Shown piece after piece: positions 26,167-33,829 of a stretch of DNA of 64,000 nucleotides. Source of the stretch: Bradyrhizobium sp. AUGA SZCCT0158. GTDB lineage: Bacteria > Pseudomonadota > Alphaproteobacteria > Rhizobiales > Xanthobacteraceae. Position 1 is the first letter of the stretch, and the number at the start of each line of letters is the position of its first letter. The notes under the pieces are model-generated. The model saw only the letters and a program-made list of their open reading frames with translations. It had not been told where the DNA came from and searched no databases. The stretch covers positions 18,790 to 82,789 of the forward strand of contig NZ_JAFCME010000026.1 of assembly GCF_018130065.1 (NCBI RefSeq). The letters are read 5' to 3'. The translations under genes and the position numbers were made by a program.

Positions 26167-26193
26167 GTTTGTCAGCGTGGTACCGAAGTGGAA

Positions 26194-26700
26194 ATGAACG
26201 ACCAGGTCTCGACTGTGAACGATGACGCCGCTGACTTAGCTGCGATGGATCCGGCCGCCCGTGCCGCCGGACATCAACCGGCGTTGACCGGCTGTCCCTG
26301 GCATGACGTCAATGAAATGCTGCAAGCTGCCGGCCTGCGGCCGACCCGCCAGCGCATGGCGCTCGGCTGGCTGCTGTTCGGCAAGGGCGCGCGGCATCTG
26401 ACCGCTGAAATGCTGTACGAGGAAGCGACGCTGGCCAAGGTGCCGGTCTCGCTCGCCACCGTCTACAACACGCTCAACCAGCTCACCGATGCCGGCCTGC
26501 TGCGCCAGGTCAGCGTTGACGGCACCAAGACCTATTTCGACACCAACGTGACGGCGCATCACCACTTCTATCTCGAGAACAATCACGAGCTGGTCGACAT
26601 TCCCGATCCGCATCTGGTGCTGTCGCGGATGCCCGACGTGCCCGAAGGCTACGAGATCGCCCGCGTCGACATGGTCGTGCGGCTGCGCAAGAAGCGCTAA
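26194..26700 (+). CDS. irr: Iron response regulator Irr (Fur family)
   Basis: Fur-family global regulator of iron and heme metabolism in Rhizobiales; in Bradyrhizobium it is degraded upon binding heme. The N-terminal heme regulatory motif GCPWHD is present with its Cys at residue 34, and the second heme site is the HHH cluster in TAHHHFYLEN. The winged helix is at about 40-105 (LRPTRQRMALGWLLFGKG, VSLATVYNTLNQL). 168 residues from the ATG at 26194; a TTG at 26146 is in frame but starts inside the inverted repeat. It lies divergent from fabAB. Confidence 0.96.
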   Translation: MNDQVSTVNDDAADLAAMDPAARAAGHQPALTGCPWHDVNEMLQAAGLRPTRQRMALGWLLFGKGARHLTAEMLYEEATLAKVPVSLATVYNTLNQLTDAGLLRQVSVDGTKTYFDTNVTAHHHFYLENNHELVDIPDPHLVLSRMPDVPEGYEIARVDMVVRLRKKR

Positions 26701-26702
26701 CT

Positions 26703-26822
26703 GTCGTCCCGGCGAAGGCCGGGACCCATAACCACAAATGTTTGTTGTTGAGGGAAGGCGTCTGGTTGACTGCCTTATCGAAGGGCCGCGGCGTATGGGT
26801 CCCGGCCTTCGCCGGGACGACG
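26703..26822. repeat. Palindromic intergenic repeat (GTCGTCCCGGCGAAGGCCGGG)
   Basis: Left end GTCGTCCCGGCGAAGGCC and its inverse GGCCTTCGCCGGGACGAC at the right, enclosing ATAACCACAA and GGGCCGCGGCGTATGGG. Nearly the same as 47665-47786. It sits between the convergent irr and SH3 genes, where the terminal arms would make a long hairpin. Confidence 0.85.
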
Positions 26823-26849
26823 TAAGAGTTTATTGCTCGACGCCTTAAC

Positions 26850-27377
26850 TCAATCCACCTTCTCGTCGGCGTAGACGCCCCACAGCCGCTGCTGTTCGAT
26901 CCAGCCGTCAAATCCGTTGCCGATCACGCGGCACCAGCCGGCGGCGCATTTCTTGACTTGGGCGACGACGCCGGCCTGCAGGCGCGCGGCGACCGCGCTG
27001 GACGGATCGGCGCGATCGTAGAGTGGCGCGAGTTCGTCCTTGGTCTTCATGGTGACGACGGCGGTGCGGCGGCCCGACAACAGGGAGTGATAGACCCAGC
27101 CCTCGGCGCCTTCGGAATCGCGCACCCGGCGCCAGTTCTCGAATTCAGCTGTTATTTCGACCGGCAGACCGGAGCGGGTGTAGACCCAGGCGACGTCGTT
27201 GTCCTTGGTCGGACCGGCTCTGACGTTCACATGATCGGATTTGAGGCTGACATAACGCGGCAGCGGGAGGCCGCTGGTGGTAGAGCCCGCTTCCTTGGCT
27301 GAAAAACCTGTGCTGACCGACGCACCCAGCATGCACCCTGCCAGCACTGCCATCGAACAGAAACGCCCCAACGCCAT
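26850..27377 (-). CDS. Exported SH3-domain protein
   Basis: 175-residue protein with an N-terminal signal peptide (RFCSMAVLAGCMLGASVSTGFSA, likely cleaved near residue 28) and two bacterial SH3-like modules at about residues 42-105 (SLKSDHVNVRAGPTKDNDVA) and 112-170 (DPSSAVAARLQAGVVAQVKK). Bacterial SH3 modules commonly bind cell-wall components; a periplasmic role is predicted. The ATG at 27377 has GGAG upstream; an in-frame start 20 codons earlier has no signal-like sequence. Expressed away from the dehydrogenase that follows. Substrate unknown. Confidence 0.85.
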   Translation of the reverse strand: MALGRFCSMAVLAGCMLGASVSTGFSAKEAGSTTSGLPLPRYVSLKSDHVNVRAGPTKDNDVAWVYTRSGLPVEITAEFENWRRVRDSEGAEGWVYHSLLSGRRTAVVTMKTKDELAPLYDRADPSSAVAARLQAGVVAQVKKCAAGWCRVIGNGFDGWIEQQRLWGVYADEKVD

Positions 27378-27805
27378 CAACTCGTCTCCTGCCGAAAACC
27401 TCAACTCGAATTCTTCGAGTTGAAACAATCCACTCAACGCCCGAAACCCAAGACCCTTAAGCCCAAGACCCTTAGACTTGAGTCCCCCATTGCCCGCCTT
27501 GGTCGCAACTCGGATTGTCGTTCCCGAGGGGTTCTTGTCTTGGCCCGGCCTTCTGCTAGAGAGGACGGAACGCTTGAGAACCAGAACGGCCGAATTTCCC
27601 TGATTACCTTGACCCTTCCCTTGGCAACCCCGAGGTAAGGATCGGGGAACCCAGGGGAGCGCTAAGGAAACCCAAGGAAACGACCAGGTAGCCGTTCGAA
27701 CCGCGCAGCGAGTGCAGTGTCGAACAACCAGGTTAATGAGGCCTCAACGGCGAAGCTTCTGACTCGTCAAAGGTTGGGCGAGCCATTGCCTCATGAGAGC
27801 AGGAC
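27378..27805. other. Divergent intergenic region, SH3 gene to dehydrogenase (428 nt)
   Basis: Contains the tandem 13/15-bp repeat at 27447-27474 and a purine-rich AAGGAAACCC segment around 27660-27685. A frame open from 27420 translates the tandem repeat (PKTLKPKTL) and is not credible as a gene. No clear promoter or hairpin was recognised. Confidence 0.5.
27447..27474. repeat. Tandem direct repeat, period 15 bp
   Basis: CCCAAGACCCTTA at 27447-27459 and again at 27462-27474, exact 13-bp copies. The period equals that of the duplication at 4940-4969, though the unit sequence differs. Confidence 0.65.
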
Positions 27806-28807
27806 ATGTCGGTTAAGAAAAAGCCTCTCGTCGTCGTCACCCGCAAACTCCCGGACTCGATCGAGACCCGGATGCGCGAACTGTTCGATGCGCGGTTAAA
27901 TCTCGACGATACGCCGATGACGCCGGAACAGATCGCCGAGGCGGTCCGTACCGCCGACGTGCTGGTGCCGACCGTGACCGACCTGGTCAACGAGGAAATC
28001 CTCAAGCAGCCCGACTGCAAGCTGCGGATGATCGCCAATTTCGGCAATGGCGTCGACAATATCGACGTCACGGCGGCGCATGCGCGCGGCATCACTGTAA
28101 CCAACACGCCGAAGGTTTTGACCGAAGACACCGCCGACATGACCATGGCACTGATTCTCGCGGTGCCGCGGCGGCTGATCGAGGGCGCCTCTATCCTCAC
28201 CGACGGCAAGAACTGGCCGGGCTGGTCGCCGACCTGGATGCTCGGTCATCGCATCGGCGGCAAACGCCTCGGCATCATCGGCATGGGCCGCATCGGCCAG
28301 GCAGTGGCGCGCCGGGCGCGCGCCTTCGGCCTGCAGATCCACTATCACAACCGCCGCCCCGTCGCACCCATGATCGCCGACGAATTGGGCGCGACCTATT
28401 GGGAAAGCCTCGACCAGATGCTGGCGCGGATGGACATCATCTCGGTGAACTGTCCGCACACCCCGGCGACATTCCACCTGCTGTCGGCGCGGCGCTTAAA
28501 ACTGATCCGGAAAGAGGCCTATATCGTCAACACCGCGCGCGGCGAGGTGATCGACGAGGATACGCTGATCAAGCTGATCGAAGCCGGCGACATCGGCGGC
28601 GCCGCCCTCGACGTCTATGAGCATGAGCCCGCCGTCAATCCAAAACTGGTTCGGCTGGCCAGGGCCGGCAAGGTCACGCTGCTGCCGCACATGGGCTCGG
28701 CCACGATCGAGGGCCGCGTCGAGATGGGCGAGAAGGTGATCATCAATATCAGGACCTTCCTCGACAACCACAAGCCGCCGGACCGCGTGCTGCCCAGCAT
28801 GCTGTGA
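27806..28807 (+). CDS. D-2-hydroxyacid dehydrogenase (glyoxylate reductase/D-glycerate dehydrogenase type)
   Basis: NAD(P)-dependent D-isomer 2-hydroxyacid dehydrogenase. The dinucleotide-binding motif GIIGMGRIGQ is at about residues 154-163, and the catalytic Arg (NTARGEV), Glu (in the EAGDIGGAALDVYEHEP region) and His (LLPHMGSAT) are in the expected order. NFGNGVDNIDV matches the substrate loop of glyoxylate/glycerate enzymes. 333 residues. Exact substrate is not certain: glyoxylate/hydroxypyruvate reduction is most likely. It shares a GTGA junction with the following kinase gene, suggesting one transcript. Confidence 0.9.
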   Translation: MSVKKKPLVVVTRKLPDSIETRMRELFDARLNLDDTPMTPEQIAEAVRTADVLVPTVTDLVNEEILKQPDCKLRMIANFGNGVDNIDVTAAHARGITVTNTPKVLTEDTADMTMALILAVPRRLIEGASILTDGKNWPGWSPTWMLGHRIGGKRLGIIGMGRIGQAVARRARAFGLQIHYHNRRPVAPMIADELGATYWESLDQMLARMDIISVNCPHTPATFHLLSARRLKLIRKEAYIVNTARGEVIDEDTLIKLIEAGDIGGAALDVYEHEPAVNPKLVRLARAGKVTLLPHMGSATIEGRVEMGEKVIINIRTFLDNHKPPDRVLPSML

Positions 28808-29499
28808 ACCAACACAGCGAGGATGATGTGAGCGAAGCCCACGCATCCCTGCTGGACCGTCTCGCCGCCACCATCGTCGCACGGCATCCCACGCGGATTA
28901 TCCGCGTCGCGATCGATGGTGTCGATGGCGCGGGCAAGACCACGCTGGCGGATGTGCTGGCGCCGCTCGTGGCAGCACAAAGCCGCCCGACGATCCGCGC
29001 CTCCGTCGACGATTTCCATCATCCCCGCGCCGTCCGTTATGCGCGGGGGCGGTACTCGCCGGATGGCTTTTATCTCGACTCATACGACTACGATTCATTT
29101 CGGACGTTGTTGCTCGATCCCTTGAGCCCCGGCGGCTCCGGTCGATACGTCGCAAGGCGTTTTGATCTCGACAACGACCGGCCGTTCGAGCCGGTCACGC
29201 AGCAAGCGTCGCCAACCGCCGCGCTGATCGTTGACGGCATCTTCCTGCACCGCCCCGAGCTTCGGGCCTATTGGGATCTCTCGATATTTCTGAAGGTCGA
29301 CTTCAATGTTTCCGTGCCGCGCGGCGCGCAGCGCGGTGCGGATTTTGGCGCGTCCGATCCGGCTTCGCCGTCCAACCAGCGCTATGTCGGCGGCCAGCAG
29401 CGATATCTGAGCGAGTGCAATCCGGAACAACGTGCCGCGATCGTGATCGGCTACAACGACCTGCGCGAGCCGCAGATATTGAAGTGGCCACGGGCGTAG
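28804..29499 (+). CDS. Uridine kinase-like P-loop kinase
   Basis: 231-residue P-loop NTPase of the uridine kinase/phosphoribulokinase group. Walker A GVDGAGKTT is at about residues 40-48. The acceptor-binding SVDDFHHPRAVRYARGRYSPDGFYLDSYDY-type region (residues about 65-95) is typical of the family, and a later aspartate-containing segment ALIVDGIFLHRPEL corresponds to Walker B. GTG at 28804 overlaps the preceding stop; GTG 28828 is an alternative start. True substrate (nucleoside or other small molecule, possibly the product of the upstream dehydrogenase such as glycerate) is unknown. Confidence 0.85.
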   Translation: MNQHSEDDVSEAHASLLDRLAATIVARHPTRIIRVAIDGVDGAGKTTLADVLAPLVAAQSRPTIRASVDDFHHPRAVRYARGRYSPDGFYLDSYDYDSFRTLLLDPLSPGGSGRYVARRFDLDNDRPFEPVTQQASPTAALIVDGIFLHRPELRAYWDLSIFLKVDFNVSVPRGAQRGADFGASDPASPSNQRYVGGQQRYLSECNPEQRAAIVIGYNDLREPQILKWPRA

Positions 29500-29637
29500 G
29501 CCGGCGCTCTGCCCGCCCCGGACATGCCGTTTCAGCCTGTCACCCGGGGAACAGCGCTGTGGTCCGGTCTCAGACATTCTCCAAATCACAGGAAACGAAC
29601 GCTGTTGTCGCGCTCATCTGCCAGATGGAGAACTGCC

Positions 29638-29784
29638 ATGAATACCCAGAATGCTCAGATCGATGTGCTTTCCGACGAAGAACTCACCGCCGTCTCGGGT
29701 GGCAAGGACCGGGTTCAAGTGACCAAGGAGCAGTATGAACAGATCCTCGAGGTCAAGTTCATGTTCGCCAGCCTGAAGAAGTAA
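29638..29784 (+). CDS. Small peptide with double-glycine leader (bacteriocin-like precursor)
   Basis: 48-residue protein with a textbook double-glycine leader: IDVLSDEELTAVSGG, Gly-Gly at positions 21-22, consistent with the LSxxELxxVxGG consensus cleaved by C39-peptidase ABC transporters. The predicted 26-residue core (KDRVQVTKEQ then YEQILEVKFMFASLKK) is charged and amphipathic, lacking the Gly-rich hydrophobic look of classical class II bacteriocins and lacking Cys. The ATG at 29638 has GGAG 8 nt upstream. No transporter, immunity or modification gene is nearby. The leader call is strong; antimicrobial function is not shown. A second leader-like peptide lies at 32107. Confidence 0.7.
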   Translation: MNTQNAQIDVLSDEELTAVSGGKDRVQVTKEQYEQILEVKFMFASLKK

Positions 29785-29916
29785 GTCCGTAAGTCCGAAT
29801 GCACTGAGCGGATTAGTAAGACGCAGTCCTCCGCCTTGGAAAATACGAGTACGGCGGATCAGGCCTCATGGCCGGTCCGCCGGACTTGTAAAATACGTAA
29901 CTCCCTCGCGCGGAAG

Positions 29917-30837
29917 CTACGCCGTCTTTTCTTTACGTCTCTCGCGCTTGCGCCATTCCCCGACAAACGAGACGAACGCGCCTAGCGCCGGCGGCGGCTG
30001 GCGGCGGCTCGGGTAATACAGAAACGGTCCGGGAAACGGCGCGCACCAGTCGTCGAGCACGCTGACCAGCGCACCAGATTTGATGCCAAAGCGTACATAA
30101 CCTTCAAACGTCAACCAGAAGCCGATCCCATCATGGACGGCGCGCAGCGCGAGGCCGAGATAGGTCGCGACCAGTTTTGCCGGCGGCGAAACCACCACGA
30201 TACGCCCCGCCTTCTCGAATTCCCAATCCAGCATGGCGCCGCTGCCGAAGCGGGTGCGGATGCAGGCGTGATCGAGCAGGTCCTTTGGCTGCATCGGCTT
30301 GCCGTGCCGCGCCACATATTCCTTCGACGCCACCACCGCGTAGCGCTGCGGCGCCCCGAGCGAAACCGCAATCATGTCCTGCGCCAAATGCTCGCCGTAG
30401 CGCACGCCGGCGTCGAAACCGCCGGCGACGATATCGACGAATGCACTCTCGCCAACGATCTCCAGTTCAACTTGCGGATATTTTGCGAGGAACGGCGCGA
30501 CCATCGGCGCCAGCACCAGATCGATCGCCGGCGGCGGCGCATTGATCCGCAAGCGCCCCGACGGCACGCCGCGCAGACCGCGCACCTGATCCAGGGCGTC
30601 GCCGACATCCGACATCGCCGGCCCGACCCGGGCCAGCAGCAGCTCGCCGGCTTCGGTTAGCGCAACACTGCGGGTGGTGCGGTTCATCAGGCGGACGCCA
30701 AGCCGCTCCTCCATGTCGCGTAGCCGCTGGCTGAGACTCGAGACGGAGACGCGCTGCTCGATCGCGGCGCGCCGGAAATTCCTGGTGCGCGCCACGGCGA
30801 CGAACGCATCGAGATCGCGGAGGTCAAAATCCTGCAT
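29917..30837 (-). CDS. LysR-family transcriptional regulator
   Basis: 306-residue LysR regulator with the HTH at about residues 5-64 (LDAFVAVARTRNFRRAAIEQ, VSVSSLSQRLRDMEERLG) and a substrate-binding domain at about 90-295 (GRLRINAPPPAIDLVLAP). It is divergent from the aldo-keto reductase at 30959, the usual arrangement for a regulator of its neighbour. A near-palindrome at 30837-30856 touches its start codon and could be its operator. Ligand unknown. Confidence 0.92.
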   Translation of the reverse strand: MQDFDLRDLDAFVAVARTRNFRRAAIEQRVSVSSLSQRLRDMEERLGVRLMNRTTRSVALTEAGELLLARVGPAMSDVGDALDQVRGLRGVPSGRLRINAPPPAIDLVLAPMVAPFLAKYPQVELEIVGESAFVDIVAGGFDAGVRYGEHLAQDMIAVSLGAPQRYAVVASKEYVARHGKPMQPKDLLDHACIRTRFGSGAMLDWEFEKAGRIVVVSPPAKLVATYLGLALRAVHDGIGFWLTFEGYVRFGIKSGALVSVLDDWCAPFPGPFLYYPSRRQPPPALGAFVSFVGEWRKRERRKEKTA

Positions 30838-30856
30838 TGTTCGGTATACTGAACAA
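30837..30856. promoter_or_regulatory. 20-bp near-palindrome at LysR start
   Basis: Arms TTGTTC and GAACAA around GGTATACT, symmetrical except for one base pair per half. It lies in the LysR/aldo-keto reductase spacer, abutting the LysR start codon. A LysR autoregulatory site is the best guess. Confidence 0.45.
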
Positions 30857-30958
30857 GCTATTAAGTATTGTCCAGCTTATCGCTGTAATCGCGATCGGCC
30901 ATACCAGCCTCGTCAACCCGGCGCCGGAATCCCCGCCGCCAATACGAGGAGAGCCACC

Positions 30959-31960
30959 ATGGAACACCGCAAACTCGGCAAAACCGGCCCCGACGTCGCC
31001 GCCGTCGGTCTCGGCTGCATGGGCATGTCGGACTTTTATGGTCCGGCCGACAGGGGCGAGAGCATCGCGACCATCCACGCCGCGCTCGACGCCGGCATCA
31101 CCCTGATCGACACCGGTGATTTCTATGGCATGGGCCACAATGAAATGCTGATCCGCGAAGCGCTCGCCGGCCGCAACCGCGACGATGTGTAGATCAGCGT
31201 CAAGTTCGGCGCGCTACGCGATCCGGCGCGTGGCTTCATCGGCATCGACTGCCGCCCCGCAGCGGTGAAGAATTTCATCGCCTATTCGCTGCAGCGGCTC
31301 GGCGTCGATCACATCGACATCTACCGGCCGGCGCGGCTCGATCCGGCGGTGCCGATCGAAGACACGATCGTCGCGATCGCCGACATGATCAAGGCCGGCT
31401 ATGTCAGGCATATCGGCCTGTCCGAAGTCGGCTCCGACACCATCCGCCGCGCCCATGCCGTGCATCCGATCGCCGATCTGCAGATCGAATATTCGCTGAT
31501 CTCGCGCGGCATCGAGGCCGACATCCTGCCGACCTGCCGCGAACTCGGTATCGGCATCACGGCTTATGGCGTGCTGTCGCGCGGCCTGATCAGCGGACAC
31601 TGGTCGAAAGATAAGTCCGGCGCGCAGGACTTCCGGCAGATGACCCCACGCTTCCAGGGCGCCAATCTCGACGCCAATCTGGCGTTGGTCGAGCCGCTGC
31701 GCGCGGTCGCCGCCGAACTCGGCGTATCGGTGGCGCAGGTCGCGATTTCCTGGGTCGCGGCGCAGGGCAATGACATCGTGCCGCTGGTCGGCGCCCGCCG
31801 CCGCGACCGCCTGACCGAGGCGCTCGGCGCGCTCGATGTGAGGCTTTCCGCGGCGCATCTGGACAAGCTCGCGAAGGCATTCCCGCCGGATGCAGCCGCC
31901 GGCACGCGTTATGCGGCGGAGCAAATGGCGCATCTGGACAGCGAGAAGAAGCGGGCCTGA
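30959..31960 (+). pseudogene. Aldo-keto reductase interrupted by in-frame amber codon
   Basis: Aldo/keto reductase family, NADPH-dependent carbonyl reduction. The N-terminus MEHRKLGKTGPDVAAVGLGCMGMSDFYG and the active-site GDFYGMGHNE are intact, as is the C-terminal NADP-binding region (DIVPLVGARRRDRLTEAL). A TAG at 31190-31192 interrupts the same frame within RDDV-stop-ISVKFGALRDP; homologues typically have an amino acid there, for instance Gln, so one C-to-T change (CAG to TAG) is the simplest origin. No other lesion: 333 residues if the codon is read. The predicted product from the first part alone is 77 residues. The fragment after 31265 has no good start. A sequencing error or suppression is also possible. 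Confidence 0.85.
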
Positions 31961-32106
31961 ACGCAACCGCACGAGTTCCTCGCGCCCCCACTCGCCGGCG
32001 CGCGAGGGTTCCGTGAGCAAAATCACGGTAACTCATCCAACCTGTCCCTAGCCTCCTGTAGCAGCCGAAGCGGATGGCCCCTTCGTCTCGCGACAGGAGA
32101 AGACAG

Positions 32107-32319
32107 ATGAAGAAGTCCGACATTAACGCAGTCGAGCCTGCGAAGCCCGCGCTCGAAGCACCGGTCCAGCTCACCCCGGAACAGCTTGAAATCGTCGCAG
32201 CCGGTTTCAGGGCTGCGATCAACCGCGGATCGCTGGGCGATATCATCAAGGATATCACCATCTTCGGCAGATTTCCGACGCCGACGATGCCGGTACCCAC
32301 AAAGACGGTTCTATTCTGA
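32107..32319 (+). CDS. Small protein with leader-like QLTPEQLEIVAAG motif
   Basis: 70-residue protein. Residues 21-33 (QLTPEQLEIVAAG) match the helical double-glycine-type leader pattern L-[ST]-x-E-x-L-x-x-[VI]-x-[GA]-G, with cleavage expected after Gly33. The 37-residue predicted core (FRAAINRGSLGDIIKDITIF then GRFPTPTMPVPTKTVLF) ends in a Pro/Thr-rich tail and contains no Cys. AGGAGA sits 7 nt before the ATG; an in-frame ATG 11 codons upstream lies before the RBS and is rejected. It is followed by a strong stem-loop and an 8-Cys protein gene on the same strand. Function unknown; RiPP precursor is a hypothesis. Confidence 0.6.
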   Translation: MKKSDINAVEPAKPALEAPVQLTPEQLEIVAAGFRAAINRGSLGDIIKDITIFGRFPTPTMPVPTKTVLF

Positions 32320-32335
32320 GTCGATCAAGAGACGA

Positions 32336-32370
32336 GATGGCGTTCGGCGCGTCGTGCGTCGGACGCCATC
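32336..32370 (+). terminator. Strong stem-loop between small peptide gene and 8-Cys gene
   Basis: GATGGCGT (32336-32343) pairs with ACGCCATC (32363-32370); the stem extends inward to 14 bp with two G-U pairs and a 7-nt loop. A TTTT run follows 9 nt later (32380-32383), so it may act as a leaky terminator or RNA-processing site giving more peptide mRNA than downstream mRNA. Confidence 0.5.
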
Positions 32371-32436
32371 CCGGACGCCTTTTCATTTCAGGATAGACGC
32401 AGCTCACCCGGCACGCGCAGCGAGATAGAGGGATTC

Positions 32437-32871
32437 ATGTCCAAGGATTTAAAGAAGCAGATCGACTGCCCGAGTTCGCAGGCGACCGACGAGGGCGCCC
32501 GAATCTTTGGCGTAATCACCGGTACGCCGGAGCAGCACCGGGTCGGATATCTCACCGAGACCGTGCCAATCTCCGAACAGGTCCTTGCCCTTGCGGGAGA
32601 TGCCAAGCCCACGGAACTGTTCCGCATCGCGGCACCCTGCGCGGGCGCCAGCGGCGGCTGCAAGCATTTCAAGGGCAACACCTGCAGCTTGGCCAAACGG
32701 ATCGTTGAAGGCGTCCCGGCTGTCGTGAACGCGCTTCCCGCCTGCGAGATTCGCCCCACCTGCCGCTGGTTCCGTCAGGAAGGCAAAGAGGCCTGCTTCC
32801 GTTGCCCGCAGGTCATGACGGACAAATCAAACGCGTCTGACTACGAGAAGCAGATTGCCGACATCGACTGA
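32437..32871 (+). CDS. Uncharacterised 8-cysteine protein, putative metal or Fe-S binding
   Basis: 144-residue soluble protein that I do not recognise as a named family. Eight Cys at positions 11, 68, 75, 83, 103, 109, 120 and 123; the last seven form the pattern C-x6-C-x7-C-x19-C-x5-C-x10-C-x2-C, within PCAGASGGCKHFKGNTC and ACEIRPTCRWF then EGKEACFRCPQ. Such spacing suggests one or two metal or Fe-S sites. The first 60 residues lack Cys except C11. No signal peptide or membrane segment. The ATG at 32437 follows GAGGG. It lies 117 nt downstream of the small leader-peptide gene on the same strand, which suggests a functional link. Confidence 0.8.
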   Translation: MSKDLKKQIDCPSSQATDEGARIFGVITGTPEQHRVGYLTETVPISEQVLALAGDAKPTELFRIAAPCAGASGGCKHFKGNTCSLAKRIVEGVPAVVNALPACEIRPTCRWFRQEGKEACFRCPQVMTDKSNASDYEKQIADID

Positions 32872-32890
32872 CGGCGGATGCCGCCAGTCC

Positions 32891-33691
32891 TCACCGGTGC
32901 GCACTTAGATCAGTGATCGTGGGCGCATCACCATTGAGCGGGTTGGCCGGATCGCGCCGGTAGCGCAGGGTTTCGAACCGCATCGCGCGGGCGTCCACCA
33001 TCACCAGCCGTCCGACCAGGCTGTCGCCGAAGCCGACGATCTCGCGAATCGCTTCCAGCGCCATCATCGATCCCAGCATGCCCGCGAGCGCGCCCATCAC
33101 GCCGGCCTCGGCGCAGGCCGGCACCGTGCCCGGCGGCGGCGCCTCTGCAAACAGACAGCGATAGGTCGGATTGAACTCGCCGTCAGCGCCCCGTTCATGG
33201 GCGCGGATCGTGGTCAGCGATCCGTCGAACTGACCGAGCGCCGCCGTGATCAGCGGCTTGGCCGCGAGGAAGCAGGCGTCGGAAACAAGATAGCGGGTTT
33301 CGAAATTGTCAGACCCGTCGAGCACCAGATCATAACCGCCGATCAGCGACATCGCGTTGCCAGCATCGAGGCGCACCGCATGCGCCTCGAAGTTGACATG
33401 CGGGTTGAGCGCGTCGATCTGCTGCGCGGCACTATCGACCTTGCGCTTGCCAATATCGGGCGTCGTGTGGATGATCTGGCGCTGCAGGTTGGACAGCGAG
33501 ACAATATCGTCGTCGACCACGCCGAGCGTGCCGATGCCGGCGGCGGCGAGATACATCAGGACCGGGGCGCCGAGACCGCCGGCGCCGATCACCAGCACGG
33601 ACGCCTCCTTCAGGGCGGTCTGGCCGGGGCCGCCGACCTCGCGCAGCACGATGTGGCGGGCATAGCGTTCGAGTTCGTCGGCGGTCAGCAT
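32891..33691 (-). CDS. moeB: MoeB/ThiF-type sulfur-carrier adenylyltransferase
   Basis: E1-like enzyme adenylating a sulfur-carrier protein (MoaD or ThiS type) for molybdopterin or thiamine synthesis. ATP-binding motif VIGAGGLGAPVLMYLAAAG and DDDIVSLSNLQRQIIH with its Arg are present, as is PACAEAGVMGALAG. The ATG at 33691 (MLTADELERYARHIVLREVG) gives 266 residues. Of the four zinc-binding Cys of E. coli MoeB, the first CxxC pair reads TYRC and the C-terminal CxxC is absent, so the zinc site seems lost. No moaD/thiS neighbour is present, so MoeB versus ThiF is not settled. Confidence 0.87.
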   Translation of the reverse strand: MLTADELERYARHIVLREVGGPGQTALKEASVLVIGAGGLGAPVLMYLAAAGIGTLGVVDDDIVSLSNLQRQIIHTTPDIGKRKVDSAAQQIDALNPHVNFEAHAVRLDAGNAMSLIGGYDLVLDGSDNFETRYLVSDACFLAAKPLITAALGQFDGSLTTIRAHERGADGEFNPTYRCLFAEAPPPGTVPACAEAGVMGALAGMLGSMMALEAIREIVGFGDSLVGRLVMVDARAMRFETLRYRRDPANPLNGDAPTITDLSAHR

Positions 33692-33761
33692 CGTCGATCT
33701 ATTCCCATGCGCCGTTCCGTGAACCGGAGCGCGGTTGTTGCTGACCAAGCAGATGTGCTTA

Positions 33762-33778
33762 ATTGACCCGAGGTCAAT
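33762..33778. promoter_or_regulatory. Inverted repeat ATTGACC/GGTCAAT in moeB upstream spacer
   Basis: Perfect 7-bp arms with a 3-nt spacer, in the divergent moeB/protease-like spacer. Operator-like; the regulator is unknown. Confidence 0.4.
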
Positions 33779-33829
33779 GATCGCTCCAATATTCCCTCCC
33801 GATTCCCTCAGTCTTCCCTGGGATTTGTC

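Larger units (their letters stand above)
25862..26193. other. fabA-irr divergent intergenic region (332 nt)
   Basis: Shared control region. Next to fabA it holds a repeat copy (25892-25930). Near irr it holds TTGCGA (26109-26114) and TTGCAT (26120-26125) about 11 bp apart and the inverted repeat at 26146-26166. I recall Fur binding to hexameric direct repeats in the B. japonicum irr promoter; these may be the same. No supportable ORF. Confidence 0.5.

Noticed and set aside
29638..32871. A complete bacteriocin/RiPP biosynthesis cluster
   Set aside because: Leader-type peptides are present, but no ABC transporter, C39 peptidase, radical SAM, LanM/YcaO or immunity gene could be found in the window.
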